From contig CP001769.1 of NCBI GenBank assembly GCA_000024525.1, positions 2,714,001 through 2,778,000 on the forward strand: a stretch of 64,000 nucleotides of DNA, read 5' to 3'. The notes beneath the pieces are model-generated. The model saw nothing but the letters and a program-made list of their open reading frames with translations, was not told where the DNA came from and ran no database searches. This stretch comes from Spirosoma linguale DSM 74 (GTDB taxonomy: Bacteria > Bacteroidota > Bacteroidia > Cytophagales > Spirosomataceae). Shown here one piece after another: positions 37,484 to 46,560 of this stretch. Position 1 is the first letter of the stretch, and each line of letters begins with the position of its first letter. Both the position numbers and the translations under genes were made by a program.

Positions 37484-38878
37484 TTAGAAGCGTTTGACCT
37501 TCACGGCTACTTTCGATTTCACCTTGATCAGTAACTGCACGCCATCGGGTCGGATCACGATGCGCTGAGGCACCAGTCGGAAGGTATCAATATTCAGCGC
37601 CGTCTTCTGCCCGACTTTAGCTTTGGCAAATGCCGTTTCGATCTTGTCGGGAATAGAAGAAATCTGCTGACGCAGTGGAATAACCATGGCCGCCTGGATG
37701 GTGTCGCGGAGGTGATCATGCAAAAGCCAGTCTGCGGTAGCAAACAGCCGCTCTTTTGTATCGACGTCAAAGTCGACATCATTCATTCGTAGGGTGTTGG
37801 TAAGAGTATCGTACTCCGGGTTGCCGTGAAAGAACAAAGAACCGGATACTTTCCCACCTACGTTTGCCTTCAGAATCAGCTTGCGGCCACTCCCATATAC
37901 CGACGCGCTTTTAATATTGATGTGCCCACCAACGAGGTTTAGTTTCTGTTTCGCCAGTGTGCGGGCCAGGACCGTGTTCACCTCCGAGTATGGAATAAAG
38001 GCCAGCACTTCAATGCGGGCAGAATCGGGCAGACTTTTCCGGCGCAGCAACCGGGGCAGCATGATTAACGAATCAACCATCGGCTTGGGCCCCAAATGCG
38101 TTTTTACCCGAAAAGCAATCTGGATGGGCACCGTTATCTGCGTTGCGTTGCCATAAACAGGAGCCACAGCAATACTGAACGGTTTGGGAAGCAGCCAGAA
38201 ATTGTCGGGCACTTTGGCAATTCGCAGCGGGTTTTGCATATCCCGCCATACTTTACTCACCTCCCTGTCGAGACGCAAACCGTCGTACACCGCTTTGTCG
38301 ATAGCTTTCTCTATGTCAGCCTTTCGTTTGTTAAGTATTTTTTCGGCAATACTTTTCACGTTGACCTTTATTCCCAGCAGTTGGACTTTAGGTTCCTGGA
38401 GCCATTCGTAGTTTTCAAACCTCGACTTCGTAGCCAGCCGCCAGCTTGTTCCAACACCAACGGGACTATTAAACGTTACGGAGAGTGCACAGAGCGTACG
38501 ACTCTTGCGTTTTGAGCTTTTACGGAGTCCGATAGGGTTCGTGTACCAGACCTCCAGCGGAGCCGAGAAATAAACTTTACGATTGGCATATCGAATGCGT
38601 ACGGGACCGGTTCGGTCAACCCGAAACCGCCAGGCTTCGCCTTTGTGGCCTTCAAAAGTCTCTTCCGGAACAAGTGTGGTCTTAAGTGACTTGTTTATTT
38701 TGGCTTCCAGATCACGGATATTGAAGGTCAGATTCCCGGCCATGTAGGATACGGGTTCCGTGATTGGCGGTTCAAACTCTTCCTGAACCGGCGCGTCCGG
38801 ACGAACGTGTTTGCACGCTTCCAGACTAAAAACAAAAAGGAGTATAGTGAAAAATACGGTGATTCGCTGAGTATTCAT
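37484..38878 (-). CDS. DUF4403 lipoprotein
   Basis: The start at 38878 gives a lipoprotein signal (FFTILLFVFSLEAC), so I prefer it to 38926. The 464-residue product has the DUF4403 arrangement: PVSYMAGNLTFNIRDLEAKI near the N-terminus, a central SIAEKILNKRKADIEKAID helix, and a repeated beta/helix half near the end (DTIQAAMVIPLRQQISSIPD). The fold has been compared with lipid-binding TULIP domains, and the role is unknown. It should sit on a periplasmic membrane face. Confidence 0.85.
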   Translation of the reverse strand: MNTQRITVFFTILLFVFSLEACKHVRPDAPVQEEFEPPITEPVSYMAGNLTFNIRDLEAKINKSLKTTLVPEETFEGHKGEAWRFRVDRTGPVRIRYANRKVYFSAPLEVWYTNPIGLRKSSKRKSRTLCALSVTFNSPVGVGTSWRLATKSRFENYEWLQEPKVQLLGIKVNVKSIAEKILNKRKADIEKAIDKAVYDGLRLDREVSKVWRDMQNPLRIAKVPDNFWLLPKPFSIAVAPVYGNATQITVPIQIAFRVKTHLGPKPMVDSLIMLPRLLRRKSLPDSARIEVLAFIPYSEVNTVLARTLAKQKLNLVGGHINIKSASVYGSGRKLILKANVGGKVSGSLFFHGNPEYDTLTNTLRMNDVDFDVDTKERLFATADWLLHDHLRDTIQAAMVIPLRQQISSIPDKIETAFAKAKVGQKTALNIDTFRLVPQRIVIRPDGVQLLIKVKSKVAVKVKRF

Positions 38879-38929
38879 TTCCTCAACAAACAACCGTATT
38901 TTAAAAATGTTATCCGTAAAATCCAATAT

Positions 38930-39085
38930 TCATTTTCCGGCAGTTCTGACCGATGCACGGGTATCGGTCGCACAGCCGCAGCCTTTGCCGCAACCTGCTT
39001 TTTTAGCCGAAAAACTCTGGTATGCCCGGTTGCCCAAATACGCAATCGCGACGGCAAAAATTAGAAAAATGATGAGTTCCTGCAT
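38930..39085 (-). CDS. FeoB-associated Cys-rich-like membrane protein (51 aa)
   Basis: From ATG 39085 the product is 51 residues: one membrane helix (ELIIFLIFAVAIAYLGNRAY) and a short cytosolic tail with GCGKGCGCATD. This is the layout of the FeoB-associated Cys-rich protein family. The longer frame would read through an inverted repeat and is rejected. No feoB is nearby, so an iron role is only suggested by the family name. Confidence 0.75.
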   Translation of the reverse strand: MQELIIFLIFAVAIAYLGNRAYQSFSAKKAGCGKGCGCATDTRASVRTAGK

Positions 39086-39092
39086 GGGTGTA

Positions 39093-39165
39093 AAAAATGT
39101 ATGATATATGATGTAGGATGTGTTACCAGACGCCCTATATCCTACATCATATATCATACATTTTT
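39093..39165. repeat. Perfect 27-base inverted repeat between two minus-strand genes
   Basis: Bases 39093-39119 and 39139-39165 are exact reverse complements around a 19-base loop. The arms are AT rich and made of ATATGATGTA words. The stop codon of the DinB-like gene (39154-39156) lies inside one arm, so the hairpin shapes the 3' end of that message just before the small Cys-rich gene. Confidence 0.8.
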
Positions 39166-39714
39166 CTCCAGCCATCCGTTCCGTTCGGCCAGCCGGTAAG
39201 CGTGCTGGTAATGATGCTCACCATGCCACGCATACATCGCAATCACCTCCCGCAGGCCAAATGTACGCTGACTACCCGGGTGAAAATAGGTGCGGTTCAG
39301 GTCAGTATCCGTCAGCGACTCCAGTACGGTAACCCACCGGTGATGAAGGTTTCGCAGAATAACCAGCGACGGGGCAATATCGAGGGTGGAGTCGGGCAAT
39401 TTAGCCCATTCGCCTTCCTCGTAGGGCGTTATCGTTGGGTTGGTTTCGGTAAGGGCCAGCTTTGTGCGAACGTACGCATTGATGTGGCTATCGGCAATGT
39501 GGTGTACCAACTGCCGGATTGTCCAGCCTTCGGGTCGGTAGGGCGTATCCAGCCGATCATCACCCCATTTACCAACCAGTTCCGTTAACTTAAAGGGCAT
39601 CTGGTTGATTGCCTTGATGTGCTGCTCTGTCTCCCCAGCCGAAAACGACTGACCATAGGTAAAATCACCAATTGGGTACTTCAGGTTTTGTGAATCGTTC
39701 ATAGGGCTATTCAT
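39154..39714 (-). CDS. DinB/YfiT-like putative metal-dependent hydrolase
   Basis: The product has 182-186 residues (Met at 39714 or 39702). It follows the YfiT/BstA-type DinB fold: GWTIRQLVHHIADSHINAY carries the first metal His, LGxxL-type helices follow, and WHGEHHYQHAYRL carries the remaining His near the C-terminus. Firmicute relatives are bacillithiol S-transferases, and many Bacteroidota have homologues, some of which also make bacillithiol. Enzymatic activity is inferred from the family. The last codons form part of an inverted repeat. Confidence 0.88.
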   Translation of the reverse strand: MNSPMNDSQNLKYPIGDFTYGQSFSAGETEQHIKAINQMPFKLTELVGKWGDDRLDTPYRPEGWTIRQLVHHIADSHINAYVRTKLALTETNPTITPYEEGEWAKLPDSTLDIAPSLVILRNLHHRWVTVLESLTDTDLNRTYFHPGSQRTFGLREVIAMYAWHGEHHYQHAYRLAERNGWLEKNV

Positions 39715-39786
39715 GCTTTACGAAATAACTACGTCAAAAGGGCTGAATCCCCGGTGGAGACAAAATAATAGGGATGCGGCCCCGAA

Positions 39787-39881
39787 GTACCAGACAGCCT
39801 CTGGCTGTCTGTAAAATTACTGTTCAGTAAACTACAAATTTGTTATCAGCTTCACTCAGACAGTCAGAGGCTGTCTGGTAC
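39787..39881. repeat. REP-like inverted repeat with hairpin arms
   Basis: GTACCAGACAGCCTCTGGCTGTCTG (39787-39811) and 39857-39881 are reverse complements with one mismatch. Each arm contains its own palindrome with a 3-base centre (CAGACAGCC-TCT-GGCTGTCTG), the same design as the cluster at 586-698. It sits upstream of the DinB-like gene, next to the suhB stop. Confidence 0.75.
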
Positions 39882-39882
39882 G

Positions 39883-40683
39883 TTAGGACCAAAAGCTCTG
39901 AATCACCTTGAGCAACTCCGTGTGAACGCCACTTCCGGCTACCACATCGCCCCGAAAAAGGAAGGCGTCGCCCCCTTCGAAATCAGTCACCAGTCCGCCT
40001 GCTTCGCGAACGAGCAGTACCCCGGCGGCCATGTCCCACGAGTTTAGGTTGTATTCGTAGAAGGCGTCGAAACGGCCACAGGCTACATAAGCAAGGTCGA
40101 TAGCGGCCGAGCCCATCCGGCGCAGGCCGTGGGTTTGCTGCATCAGCGACTCCAGAATCTGTAGATAAGGCTGCATCTGAGCGAAGGTGTAATACGGGAA
40201 GCCGGTAGCAATCAGGCTTTCGCCCAGTTGGGTAGCGGGCGATACAGTGATCGGGCTTCCGTTGCAAAAGGCTCCCCCACCCTGCCAGGCCGAAAAACAC
40301 TCGTTACGGTTGGGATCATAAATAACCCCGGCAATGGGTGTACTTCCCTGCGCCAGCCCGATGCTTACCGAAAAAACCGGCAGATCATGAATGAAATTGG
40401 CAGTTCCGTCGAGCGGGTCGATGATCCAGTTCAGGGCCGATTGGTCAGCTTCCTGACCGGTGGTGCCTTCTTCCGTAATAAATCCGGCTTCGGGCAGTAG
40501 CTTACTCAGTTTCTCGACCAGTTGCTTTTCGGTTTCTTTATCAACGTACGAAACGAGGTTATTCAGGCCTTTGTATTCGATAGCGTCGCGCTGAAACCGG
40601 CTTCGCTCCTGGAGCAAAAAAGCACCGGCATCCATAGCGATGGTGCAAATCTCGCGGGTAACCGCAGCTAAATCAATGGTCAT
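39883..40683 (-). CDS. suhB: Inositol-1-monophosphatase family protein
   Basis: The 266-residue protein has the full Mg2+-dependent phosphatase signature: FITEEGTTG for the first metal Glu, WIIDPLDGTANFIHDLPVFS as motif A, and WDMAAGVLLVREAGG as motif B. Such enzymes hydrolyse inositol-1-phosphate and related sugar phosphates; in some bacteria SuhB also takes part in rRNA antitermination. The gene is framed by REP-like repeats on both sides. Confidence 0.93.
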   Translation of the reverse strand: MTIDLAAVTREICTIAMDAGAFLLQERSRFQRDAIEYKGLNNLVSYVDKETEKQLVEKLSKLLPEAGFITEEGTTGQEADQSALNWIIDPLDGTANFIHDLPVFSVSIGLAQGSTPIAGVIYDPNRNECFSAWQGGGAFCNGSPITVSPATQLGESLIATGFPYYTFAQMQPYLQILESLMQQTHGLRRMGSAAIDLAYVACGRFDAFYEYNLNSWDMAAGVLLVREAGGLVTDFEGGDAFLFRGDVVAGSGVHTELLKVIQSFWS

Positions 40684-40743
40684 GGTATAAAGTTGGTCTG
40701 TTAAAAGAAAGACGTTTGCTGGCCGTAGAATGGCTGGATAATC

Positions 40744-40840
40744 GCTGGCGCGGGCTTGAACCCGTGCCGTTTATAAAGTCAGTATTCACTGACGCAAGCG
40801 ATTGCCTGCATAAACGGCACAGCTTCAAACCCGCGCCAGC
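40744..40840. repeat. REP-like inverted repeat between suhB and purL
   Basis: GCTGGCGCGGG... at 40744-40774 pairs with 40810-40840 over about 31 bases with a few mismatches. The loop contains a smaller pairing (GTCAGTattCACTGAC). The GC-rich palindromic style fits the other REP-like elements in this window. Confidence 0.7.
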
Positions 40841-40850
40841 CATACACTAC

Positions 40851-43115
40851 TTAAGCCATTATCTTGCCTAATGCATTATCGTACAGATCCTTTGCTTCGG
40901 CCAGTGTCATCACCGGCGTATTATCGACAACAAACGCAGGGGATGTGCTCGTTACCGTTCCTAACAACATAAACGGCATGATGGTATCGTGTAAATACCC
41001 CTCAACAGTCTTTTGATGTTCGGGCGAGACCGTTACCACAACGCGGCTCTGGCTTTCACCGAACAGGAACGAGTCGAGCCGGTGCCGGTCGTCCGACACG
41101 ATCTCGAAACCTTTATTACCCGCCATCGCCGACTCAGCCAAAGTAACGAACAAACCACCGTCCGATACATCGTGCGCCGAAAGAATCCAGCCGTTCCGGT
41201 TCATAGTTTTGATACCTTCCTGAACGTGCCATTCATCGTCGAACTCGAAATAAGGTGCGGGCGAGGCTTTGATGCCCAGGTATGAATACAAGTATTCCGA
41301 AGAGGCAATATCGTTGGTCGACTGCCCGATGAGGTAGATCAAATCGCCCTCATTTTTAAAGTCCAAAGTCAGTTGGTGAGCCGGATTTTCCATCAAACCG
41401 AGCATACCAATGGTTGGCGTCGGGAATACCGGGCCATCGTCGGAGCTTTGGTTGTAGAAACTCACGTTACCGCCCGTTACGGGGGTGCTGAACCGGCGGC
41501 AGGCTTCGCCCATACCCTGAACGGCCTCTACAAAATGCCAGTAGACTTCCGGCACATACGGGTTCCCGAAGTTCAGGTTGTTCGTTACGGCCAGCGGCTC
41601 GCCCCCACTGCAAATAATGTTGCGGCAGGCTTCAGCAACGGCAATCTTTGCTCCCTCACGCGGGTTGGCGTTCACATAGCGGCTGTTGCAGTCGACTGTA
41701 ATCACGATGGATTTGTCCGTTGCCGGAATGCCGGGACCTTTCACGCGCACCACAGCCGCATCAGACGGCGCGTTGGTGCTGCGGTTGCCCGTACCCACCA
41801 TAGAATCGTATTGTTCATACACCCACTTGCGCGAGCAGATGTTCGGGTGCGACAGCAGGTGCTCGGCAATGTCCTTAATATCCTCCCGCTCAATGTCGTC
41901 TACATCAGCGATGTCGAACTTGGCGAACTCCTTAATATAAGCAGGTTCTTTATATTCCCGGTGGTATACGGGTGCACCGCCCCCAAGCACAAGGTCGTAG
42001 GCGGGCACGTCGGCGACGAGTTCGCCATGCCGGTAGAAATGCAGCCGACCGAGGTCGTTTTCTCCTTTAGCGGTCACTTCGCCAATCTGGGCGCAGTTGA
42101 GGTCCCACTTGTCGAAAATACCCTGGATAATATGCTCTTTGCCTTTTTCAATGACCACCAGCATCCGTTCCTGCGACTCCGACAGCAGAATCTCGAACGG
42201 GGCCATGTTGGGCTGACGGGTGGGCACTTTATCGAGGTCGATAATCATACCGTGTTCACCCTTCGCGCTCATCTCGGAAGTCGAGCAGATGATCCCGGCG
42301 GCACCCATATCCTGAATACCGATTACGTAGCCCGTTTCAATAATTTCAAGGCTGGCTTCGAGCAGAAGTTTCTCCATGAACGGATCGCCAACCTGTACGG
42401 CCGGAAGTTTATCGGTCGATGCGGCCGAAATATCTTCCGATGCAAACGTAGCCCCGTGTATTCCGTCTTTACCCGTTGCCGAGCCAACGATAAATACGGG
42501 ATTGCCCACACCATAACTGGTTGCTTTCGCCGATTTACCTACCTCAACGATACCCGCCGAAAACGCGTTAACCAGCGGATTGGTATTGTAGCACTCATCG
42601 AAGTACAATTCGCCACCAACGGTTGGAATACCGAAAGCATTACCATAATCGCCGATGCCTTTGACAACACCGCGCAACAGCCGCCGGGTTTTGGGCAATG
42701 TCAGGTCGCCAAACCGGAGTGAGTTCAACTGGGCAATGGGCCGCGCGCCCATCGTAAAAATATCGCGGTTGATTCCGCCAACGCCCGTTGCCGCGCCCTG
42801 GTAGGGTTCCAGCGCCGACGGGTGGTTATGCGACTCAATCTTGAACGAACAGGCCAGTCCGTCGCCAATATCGACAAGGCCCGCATTTTCTTCTCCGGCT
42901 TTGGCCAGCATCCGGTCCGAGTCGCGGGGGAGCGTTTTAAGCCAGACAATGGAGTTTTTATAGGAACAGTGTTCCGACCACATCACCGAGAAGATACTCA
43001 GTTCAGTAAAATTTGGCCGACGCCCTAAAATTTCGGCAATGCGGTCAAATTCTTCGGGCAGCAGGCCCAGTTTGCGGGCAGTTTCAAGCGAGGGTAGCGA
43101 TTCGGTTGCGTCCAT
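40851..43115 (-). CDS. purL: Phosphoribosylformylglycinamidine synthase subunit PurL
   Basis: The 754-residue protein is the small-type PurL of de novo purine synthesis. It converts FGAR to FGAM with ATP and ammonia delivered by PurQ with PurS. Conserved blocks are [11 protein letters not shown] near residue 45, [56 protein letters not shown] and the second-half [10 protein letters not shown] with SAHDVSDGG. The second ATP-grasp-like half is degenerate, as is normal for structural ADP binding. purQ and purS are not in the window. Confidence 0.96.
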   Translation of the reverse strand: MDATESLPSLETARKLGLLPEEFDRIAEILGRRPNFTELSIFSVMWSEHCSYKNSIVWLKTLPRDSDRMLAKAGEENAGLVDIGDGLACSFKIESHNHPSALEPYQGAATGVGGINRDIFTMGARPIAQLNSLRFGDLTLPKTRRLLRGVVKGIGDYGNAFGIPTVGGELYFDECYNTNPLVNAFSAGIVEVGKSAKATSYGVGNPVFIVGSATGKDGIHGATFASEDISAASTDKLPAVQVGDPFMEKLLLEASLEIIETGYVIGIQDMGAAGIICSTSEMSAKGEHGMIIDLDKVPTRQPNMAPFEILLSESQERMLVVIEKGKEHIIQGIFDKWDLNCAQIGEVTAKGENDLGRLHFYRHGELVADVPAYDLVLGGGAPVYHREYKEPAYIKEFAKFDIADVDDIEREDIKDIAEHLLSHPNICSRKWVYEQYDSMVGTGNRSTNAPSDAAVVRVKGPGIPATDKSIVITVDCNSRYVNANPREGAKIAVAEACRNIICSGGEPLAVTNNLNFGNPYVPEVYWHFVEAVQGMGEACRRFSTPVTGGNVSFYNQSSDDGPVFPTPTIGMLGLMENPAHQLTLDFKNEGDLIYLIGQSTNDIASSEYLYSYLGIKASPAPYFEFDDEWHVQEGIKTMNRNGWILSAHDVSDGGLFVTLAESAMAGNKGFEIVSDDRHRLDSFLFGESQSRVVVTVSPEHQKTVEGYLHDTIMPFMLLGTVTSTSPAFVVDNTPVMTLAEAKDLYDNALGKIMA

Positions 43116-43253
43116 GTTAGCGAATTGTGACTGAGCAAATTAGGGAACGGGCCAGCGGGTGCAGACCTGTTTTGGGGCGTTCCGTCCCTTACTCAATCCT
43201 TCATTGAAGAATGCCCAAAATTACGGTTTTTGCCCGAAATGGGACCTAAAAGG

Positions 43254-43283
43254 TTGACAAATCTCAAAACGTTCGTATATTTG
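43254..43283 (+). promoter_or_regulatory. Promoter of tRNA-Ser (TTGACA-N16-TATATTTG)
   Basis: TTGACA at 43254-43259 and TATATTTG at 43276-43283 lie 16 bases apart, directly upstream of the tRNA. The -7 box fits the Bacteroidota consensus and the -33 box is unusually close to the enterobacterial one. Confidence 0.75.
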
Positions 43284-43293
43284 CACCCAAGAA

Positions 43294-43378
43294 AGAGAGA
43301 TGGCAGAGTGGTCGATTGCGGTGGTCTTGAAAACCACTGACTGTAACAGGTCCGGGGGTTCGAATCCCTCTCTCTCTG
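43294..43378 (+). tRNA. tRNA-Ser (TGA)
   Basis: The acceptor AGAGAGA pairs with TCTCTCT, the anticodon stem GTGGT/ACCAC encloses CTTGAAA with anticodon TGA, and a long variable arm and the T arm (GGGGGTTCGAATCCCTC) follow. CCA is not encoded. The accessory region with integrase scars starts right behind it, so this tRNA is a likely attachment site. Confidence 0.95.
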
Positions 43379-43405
43379 CAAATCTTCAATAAACTATTGC
43401 CTGGT

Positions 43406-43437
43406 GCCCGAAACCTACCCGTTTCGGGCTTTTTTTT
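43406..43437 (+). terminator. Intrinsic terminator after tRNA-Ser
   Basis: GCCCGAAAC pairs with GTTTCGGGC around CTACCC, and eight T follow. Confidence 0.93.
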
Positions 43438-43469
43438 GCCCCTTTGGGCCGATTTTCAACACGAAGCTG

Positions 43470-43634
43470 TTAAGCACCGACTTGGTGAAAGTGTTACTGG
43501 GCCGAAAGTCGGATAAAGGGTTGGAGGTGTACGGGCGACCGGATGAGCGACGAGTTGTCGGTGAGATGGACCAGAGCCGGGTTCTCCAGGCGCGAAAGAT
43601 AAAGCTGGCTAATAAACTTCCCGTTACTTTGTGA
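43470..43634 (+). pseudogene. Tyrosine-recombinase C-terminal scar, copy A
   Basis: The frame reads LLGRKSDKGLEVYGRPDERRVVGEM, which resembles the last part of tyrosine recombinases where a Tyr nucleophile follows LGHxxxxTTxxY. No catalytic R-HxxR core is present upstream; instead the frame runs into the tRNA terminator. It aligns without gaps over 78 bases with the scar at 45011-45088 (56 matches by my count). Assignment to integrase is an inference from these short patterns and the tRNA context. Confidence 0.5.
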
Positions 43635-43800
43635 CAACAAGAATGCCTGCTAGGGTTTGGCGACCTGACAGGCATTCATTGGAAAGATGTTCTATTTTTG
43701 GGTAAAAAATGGTATCGAAGCTGAAACTCACCCTTCTCTGGCTAGTAAACTCTCCATTTTGCGGCCAATTGTCTATCGTATTTAGGGTCTAATCATTTAT

Positions 43801-44979
43801 ATGAAAAGAAAAATGATATTAGTTTTAATCGTTGGAGGAACTGTACTTCTGCTAGTTGGTATAATTATGAACTTGTTTACAGAAGAATACAAACCTATGT
43901 ATACTGTTGCGGCTGTATCTATAATCGGAGCTATATTAGTCCTAGTAGGTGGCATAGCAAGGTTAAACCAAGACATAAGCTCGGCGAAGAGAAACCTCTC
44001 AATTCAAAAAACAGGAGAAAAAACAAATGCTGTTGTTACAACACTACAAGAAAAGAATGATACTTTGATAGAGATGAATATGTCCTTAACTTCTCAAGTA
44101 CAAAGTCAGGTGAAAACAATAGAAAAACTTAGAGAAGAGAACTTTGAATTTAGAAAAGAGAATTTTGAATTGAACACTAAGCTTACCGGTCTTACTACTA
44201 AAACATTTGATGAAATTACTGCTAAGGATAGTTATTGTTACTTAACAATTAATTTGCCTTTATCTCCAATATTTAATAAAGCTGCTGTGGTCCTCCATCA
44301 TATAGGTCCCCATACGTTAAAGAATGTTCAAATAGCGTTGATAAATTCAGATGAAGATTTTGAAGTGACTTATGATAATACTGCCAATGCTGCCAATACA
44401 GGTGTACTAGGTTTAGATGAGCAAAGTAAAAAGTATTATAAGTTCATGTATCCTTTTAGCACTATAATTCCAGTCATTCCGCCAGGGAGGGAGCCTATAC
44501 AAATAGGCAACATTGATGTTACTCACCGTGACCCAAAGAGTTTCAATGTTTATTTCAGAGCAGATAATGGCGCTACCTGGTATCAGCGAATTATTCTAAG
44601 GAGAGAGGCAACGTACTCTTCAGAAGACGGAGCAAATTTACCTTCTAATTTTACCCCTAGACCATATTTTAGTGCTACTCAGCTTTATAAAATTAGAGAA
44701 AGAACCCCTGATGAGCGCTTAATAGATAGGGCTACGGCCAATGCAAGAGTAGAAGTATTAATTAAAGAAGGGGCTTCTTCAAGAAATCACCTTTTTGATC
44801 CAAGGGAGAAAGACGCAGTTAAGTGGGGAGGCTTCCCAAAACTTAAAGGTGAAATAACTCCCTTTTCTGATAGACATAAACTTCATTGGAAAGGTCCGAG
44901 AATTGATGGAACTGAATCAGCTATAGCACCTATAATTTTTGAACAGGTAATTACAGAGTATGATGGACCTGTGTTTTAA
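43801..44979 (+). CDS. Two-TM coiled-coil protein of unknown function, low GC
   Basis: The 392-residue protein starts with two membrane helices (LVLIVGGTVLLLVGIIMNLF and VAAVSIIGAILVLVGGIARL), then a coiled coil from about residue 60 to 130 (REENFEFRKENFELNTKL), and a C-terminal soluble domain of beta character (YCYLTINLPLSPIF, FNVYFRADNGATWYQRIIL). The gene is clearly more AT rich than the chromosome around it and is flanked by two related integrase scars, so it was probably acquired. Its neighbour was an HExxH metallopeptidase before IS damage. I do not recognise a family; a membrane-anchored sensor or effector is only a guess. Confidence 0.7.
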   Translation: MKRKMILVLIVGGTVLLLVGIIMNLFTEEYKPMYTVAAVSIIGAILVLVGGIARLNQDISSAKRNLSIQKTGEKTNAVVTTLQEKNDTLIEMNMSLTSQVQSQVKTIEKLREENFEFRKENFELNTKLTGLTTKTFDEITAKDSYCYLTINLPLSPIFNKAAVVLHHIGPHTLKNVQIALINSDEDFEVTYDNTANAANTGVLGLDEQSKKYYKFMYPFSTIIPVIPPGREPIQIGNIDVTHRDPKSFNVYFRADNGATWYQRIILRREATYSSEDGANLPSNFTPRPYFSATQLYKIRERTPDERLIDRATANARVEVLIKEGASSRNHLFDPREKDAVKWGGFPKLKGEITPFSDRHKLHWKGPRIDGTESAIAPIIFEQVITEYDGPVF

Positions 44980-45010
44980 TCCGCTCCTATTAGGTACTGA
45001 CTCATTTTAA

Positions 45011-45157
45011 GTGTTGCAGGGTTGAAAGTCAGACAAAGGACTTGAGTTGTACGCCTGTCCCAACGAACGACGAGTTACTGGGGAGATGAGTATGAGCCTT
45101 AAACTTTTACTTGCTTACAAGAGAAGGGGAATTATTATTAACAAAAATCTTAATTAA
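45011..45157 (+). pseudogene. Tyrosine-recombinase C-terminal scar, copy B
   Basis: The frame reads KSDKGLELYACPNERRVTGEM after an in-frame stop and ends 45157. It is a diverged relative of copy A. The two bracket the low-GC membrane gene as direct repeats, suggesting successive insertions of related elements at this tRNA. The call depends on the same inference as copy A. Confidence 0.45.
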
Positions 45158-45362
45158 AATAATAACAGTTTAGAATATTATTCATTAACAAAAAGGTTTG
45201 GTAACTCTCCATATGCGAAGACTTCTAATACAGGCCTTAAATTATTCCAATTTTCTAATATTAGATTTGAATATTCATGGAATATAGGTTGAGTCATCAA
45301 ATGTAATTCACTAAGGTTAGATCCTTCTTCTGTTACATTATTAAGTGCACTTTCAATATCTT

Positions 45363-45464
45363 TGAGGTCCTCCCGAAAAGCGTGCCGCTCAAAGATTGAG
45401 GACCGGACGTTCATGAGGTCCTCCCGAAAAGCGTGCCGCTCAAAGATTGAGGACCGGACGTTCA
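45363..45464. repeat. Tandem duplication of the IS-A right end (2 x 51 bases)
   Basis: Units 45363-45413 and 45414-45464 are identical 51-base copies of the terminal repeat region. The orfB stop lies in the inner unit. The other copy of the element has the same duplication with a 50-base period. Confidence 0.9.
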
Positions 45465-46441
45465 TTTGTTCTTCTTTCAATACCCATTCCGGCCTCATCT
45501 GGTGTTCGTCCGCCGAGCGAACTATGGGGTCGAAAGGAATTATATTCTTGACGCCAAGCCTCGATTTTTTCACGAGCATCTTCCAACGACAAGAACCAGT
45601 GAGCGTTCAAGCACTCGTCCCGAAAACTGCCATTGAACGACTCAATAAACGGGTTATCAGTTGGCTTGCCAGGTCTGGAAAAGTCTAATGTTACCCCGTT
45701 GTCATAAGCCCACAAATCGAGAGCTTTCGATATAAATTCACTGCCATTATCTACTTGAATCCGCTCGGGCATAGCCAAATGTATCTCTTTTAGTTGATTC
45801 ATCACTGCTACTACATCATCCCCTTTCAACGATTGGCCGACATGAATGGCCACGCATTGGCGACTATAATTATCAACTATAGTTAACGCCCGGATTTTTC
45901 GGCCATCAAAAAGCTGGTCAGCCACAAAATCCATGCTCCAGCACTGATGAATACTGGAGAGTTGGGGGCGCTCTAACCGGTGGGCAGCGGCTCGATTACG
46001 ACGGGGGCGCTTGCTTCTGAGATGCAATCCTTCTTCACAATACACCCTATACACCCTTTTGTGGTTGTCACGCCAACCCTCCCGGCGCAGCAGCACATAA
46101 ATCCGCTGATAACCGTACCGAACCCTTACCTGGGCAATTTCTTTGATTCGTTTCCGGATCACGGAGTCATCTCGACGACGAGATTTAAACTGCAAGGAGG
46201 ATCGACGGAACTGAATCACAGCGCATGCACGACGTGCTGAAACGCGATAGTTTTCCATTAAACTTGAGGCCAGTTTTCTTAGCTGAACTGGCCTTAAAGC
46301 TTTTTTTTGAGCACATCCTGAAGCATTTGTTTGTCCAAGCTTAGGTCGGCCACTAGCTGTTTCAGCTGACGGTTTTCCTCTTCCAACTGGCGTAATCGGT
46401 GCAATTCGGCAACACCTAATCCGCCATACTTCTTCTTCCAA
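45440..46441 (-). CDS. IS-A transposase OrfB (DDE integrase core), copy 1
   Basis: The frame covers the catalytic part of an IS3-family transposase: a helix-turn-helix-like start (YRVSARRACAVIQFRRSS), then SMDFVADQLFDGRKIRALTI with the first Asp, RIQVDNGSEFISKAL with the second Asp, and PFIESFNGSFRDECL with the Glu. Expression should occur as an OrfAB fusion by -1 frameshifting on CTCAAAAAAAAGC, where OrfA ends. The first 40 codons upstream of that site are therefore probably not translated in this frame. Confidence 0.9.
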   Translation of the reverse strand: MEEEVWRIRCCRIAPITPVGRGKPSAETASGRPKLGQTNASGCAQKKALRPVQLRKLASSLMENYRVSARRACAVIQFRRSSLQFKSRRRDDSVIRKRIKEIAQVRVRYGYQRIYVLLRREGWRDNHKRVYRVYCEEGLHLRSKRPRRNRAAAHRLERPQLSSIHQCWSMDFVADQLFDGRKIRALTIVDNYSRQCVAIHVGQSLKGDDVVAVMNQLKEIHLAMPERIQVDNGSEFISKALDLWAYDNGVTLDFSRPGKPTDNPFIESFNGSFRDECLNAHWFLSLEDAREKIEAWRQEYNSFRPHSSLGGRTPDEAGMGIERRTNERPVLNL

Positions 46442-46560
46442 TTGTAAAAGGTAGCCTCACTAATACCCATTTTGCGGCATACTTCAGCTACAGCCACTCC
46501 AGTCTCAGATTGTTTGAGAGCAAAAACGATTTGTGCTTCGGTGAACTTCGTTTTCTTCAT
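46294..46560 (-). CDS. IS-A transposase OrfA (HTH), copy 1
   Basis: The 88-residue protein has the IS3-type helix-turn-helix (FTEAQIVFALKQSETGVAVA, CRKMGISEATFYNWKKKYGG) and a leucine-zipper tail (LRQLEEENRQLKQLVADL). It ends on the A8 frameshift site. It binds the terminal repeats as part of the transposase. Confidence 0.93.
   Translation of the reverse strand: MKKTKFTEAQIVFALKQSETGVAVAEVCRKMGISEATFYNWKKKYGGLGVAELHRLRQLEEENRQLKQLVADLSLDKQMLQDVLKKKL

Noticed and set aside
41373..42722. 449-codon plus-strand frame antisense to purL
   Set aside because: PurL on the minus strand is unambiguous; long antisense frames are common opposite GC-rich conserved genes.
45363..45464. CRISPR-like short tandem repeat
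   Set aside because: The two adjacent units have no spacer between them and are the duplicated end of an insertion sequence.
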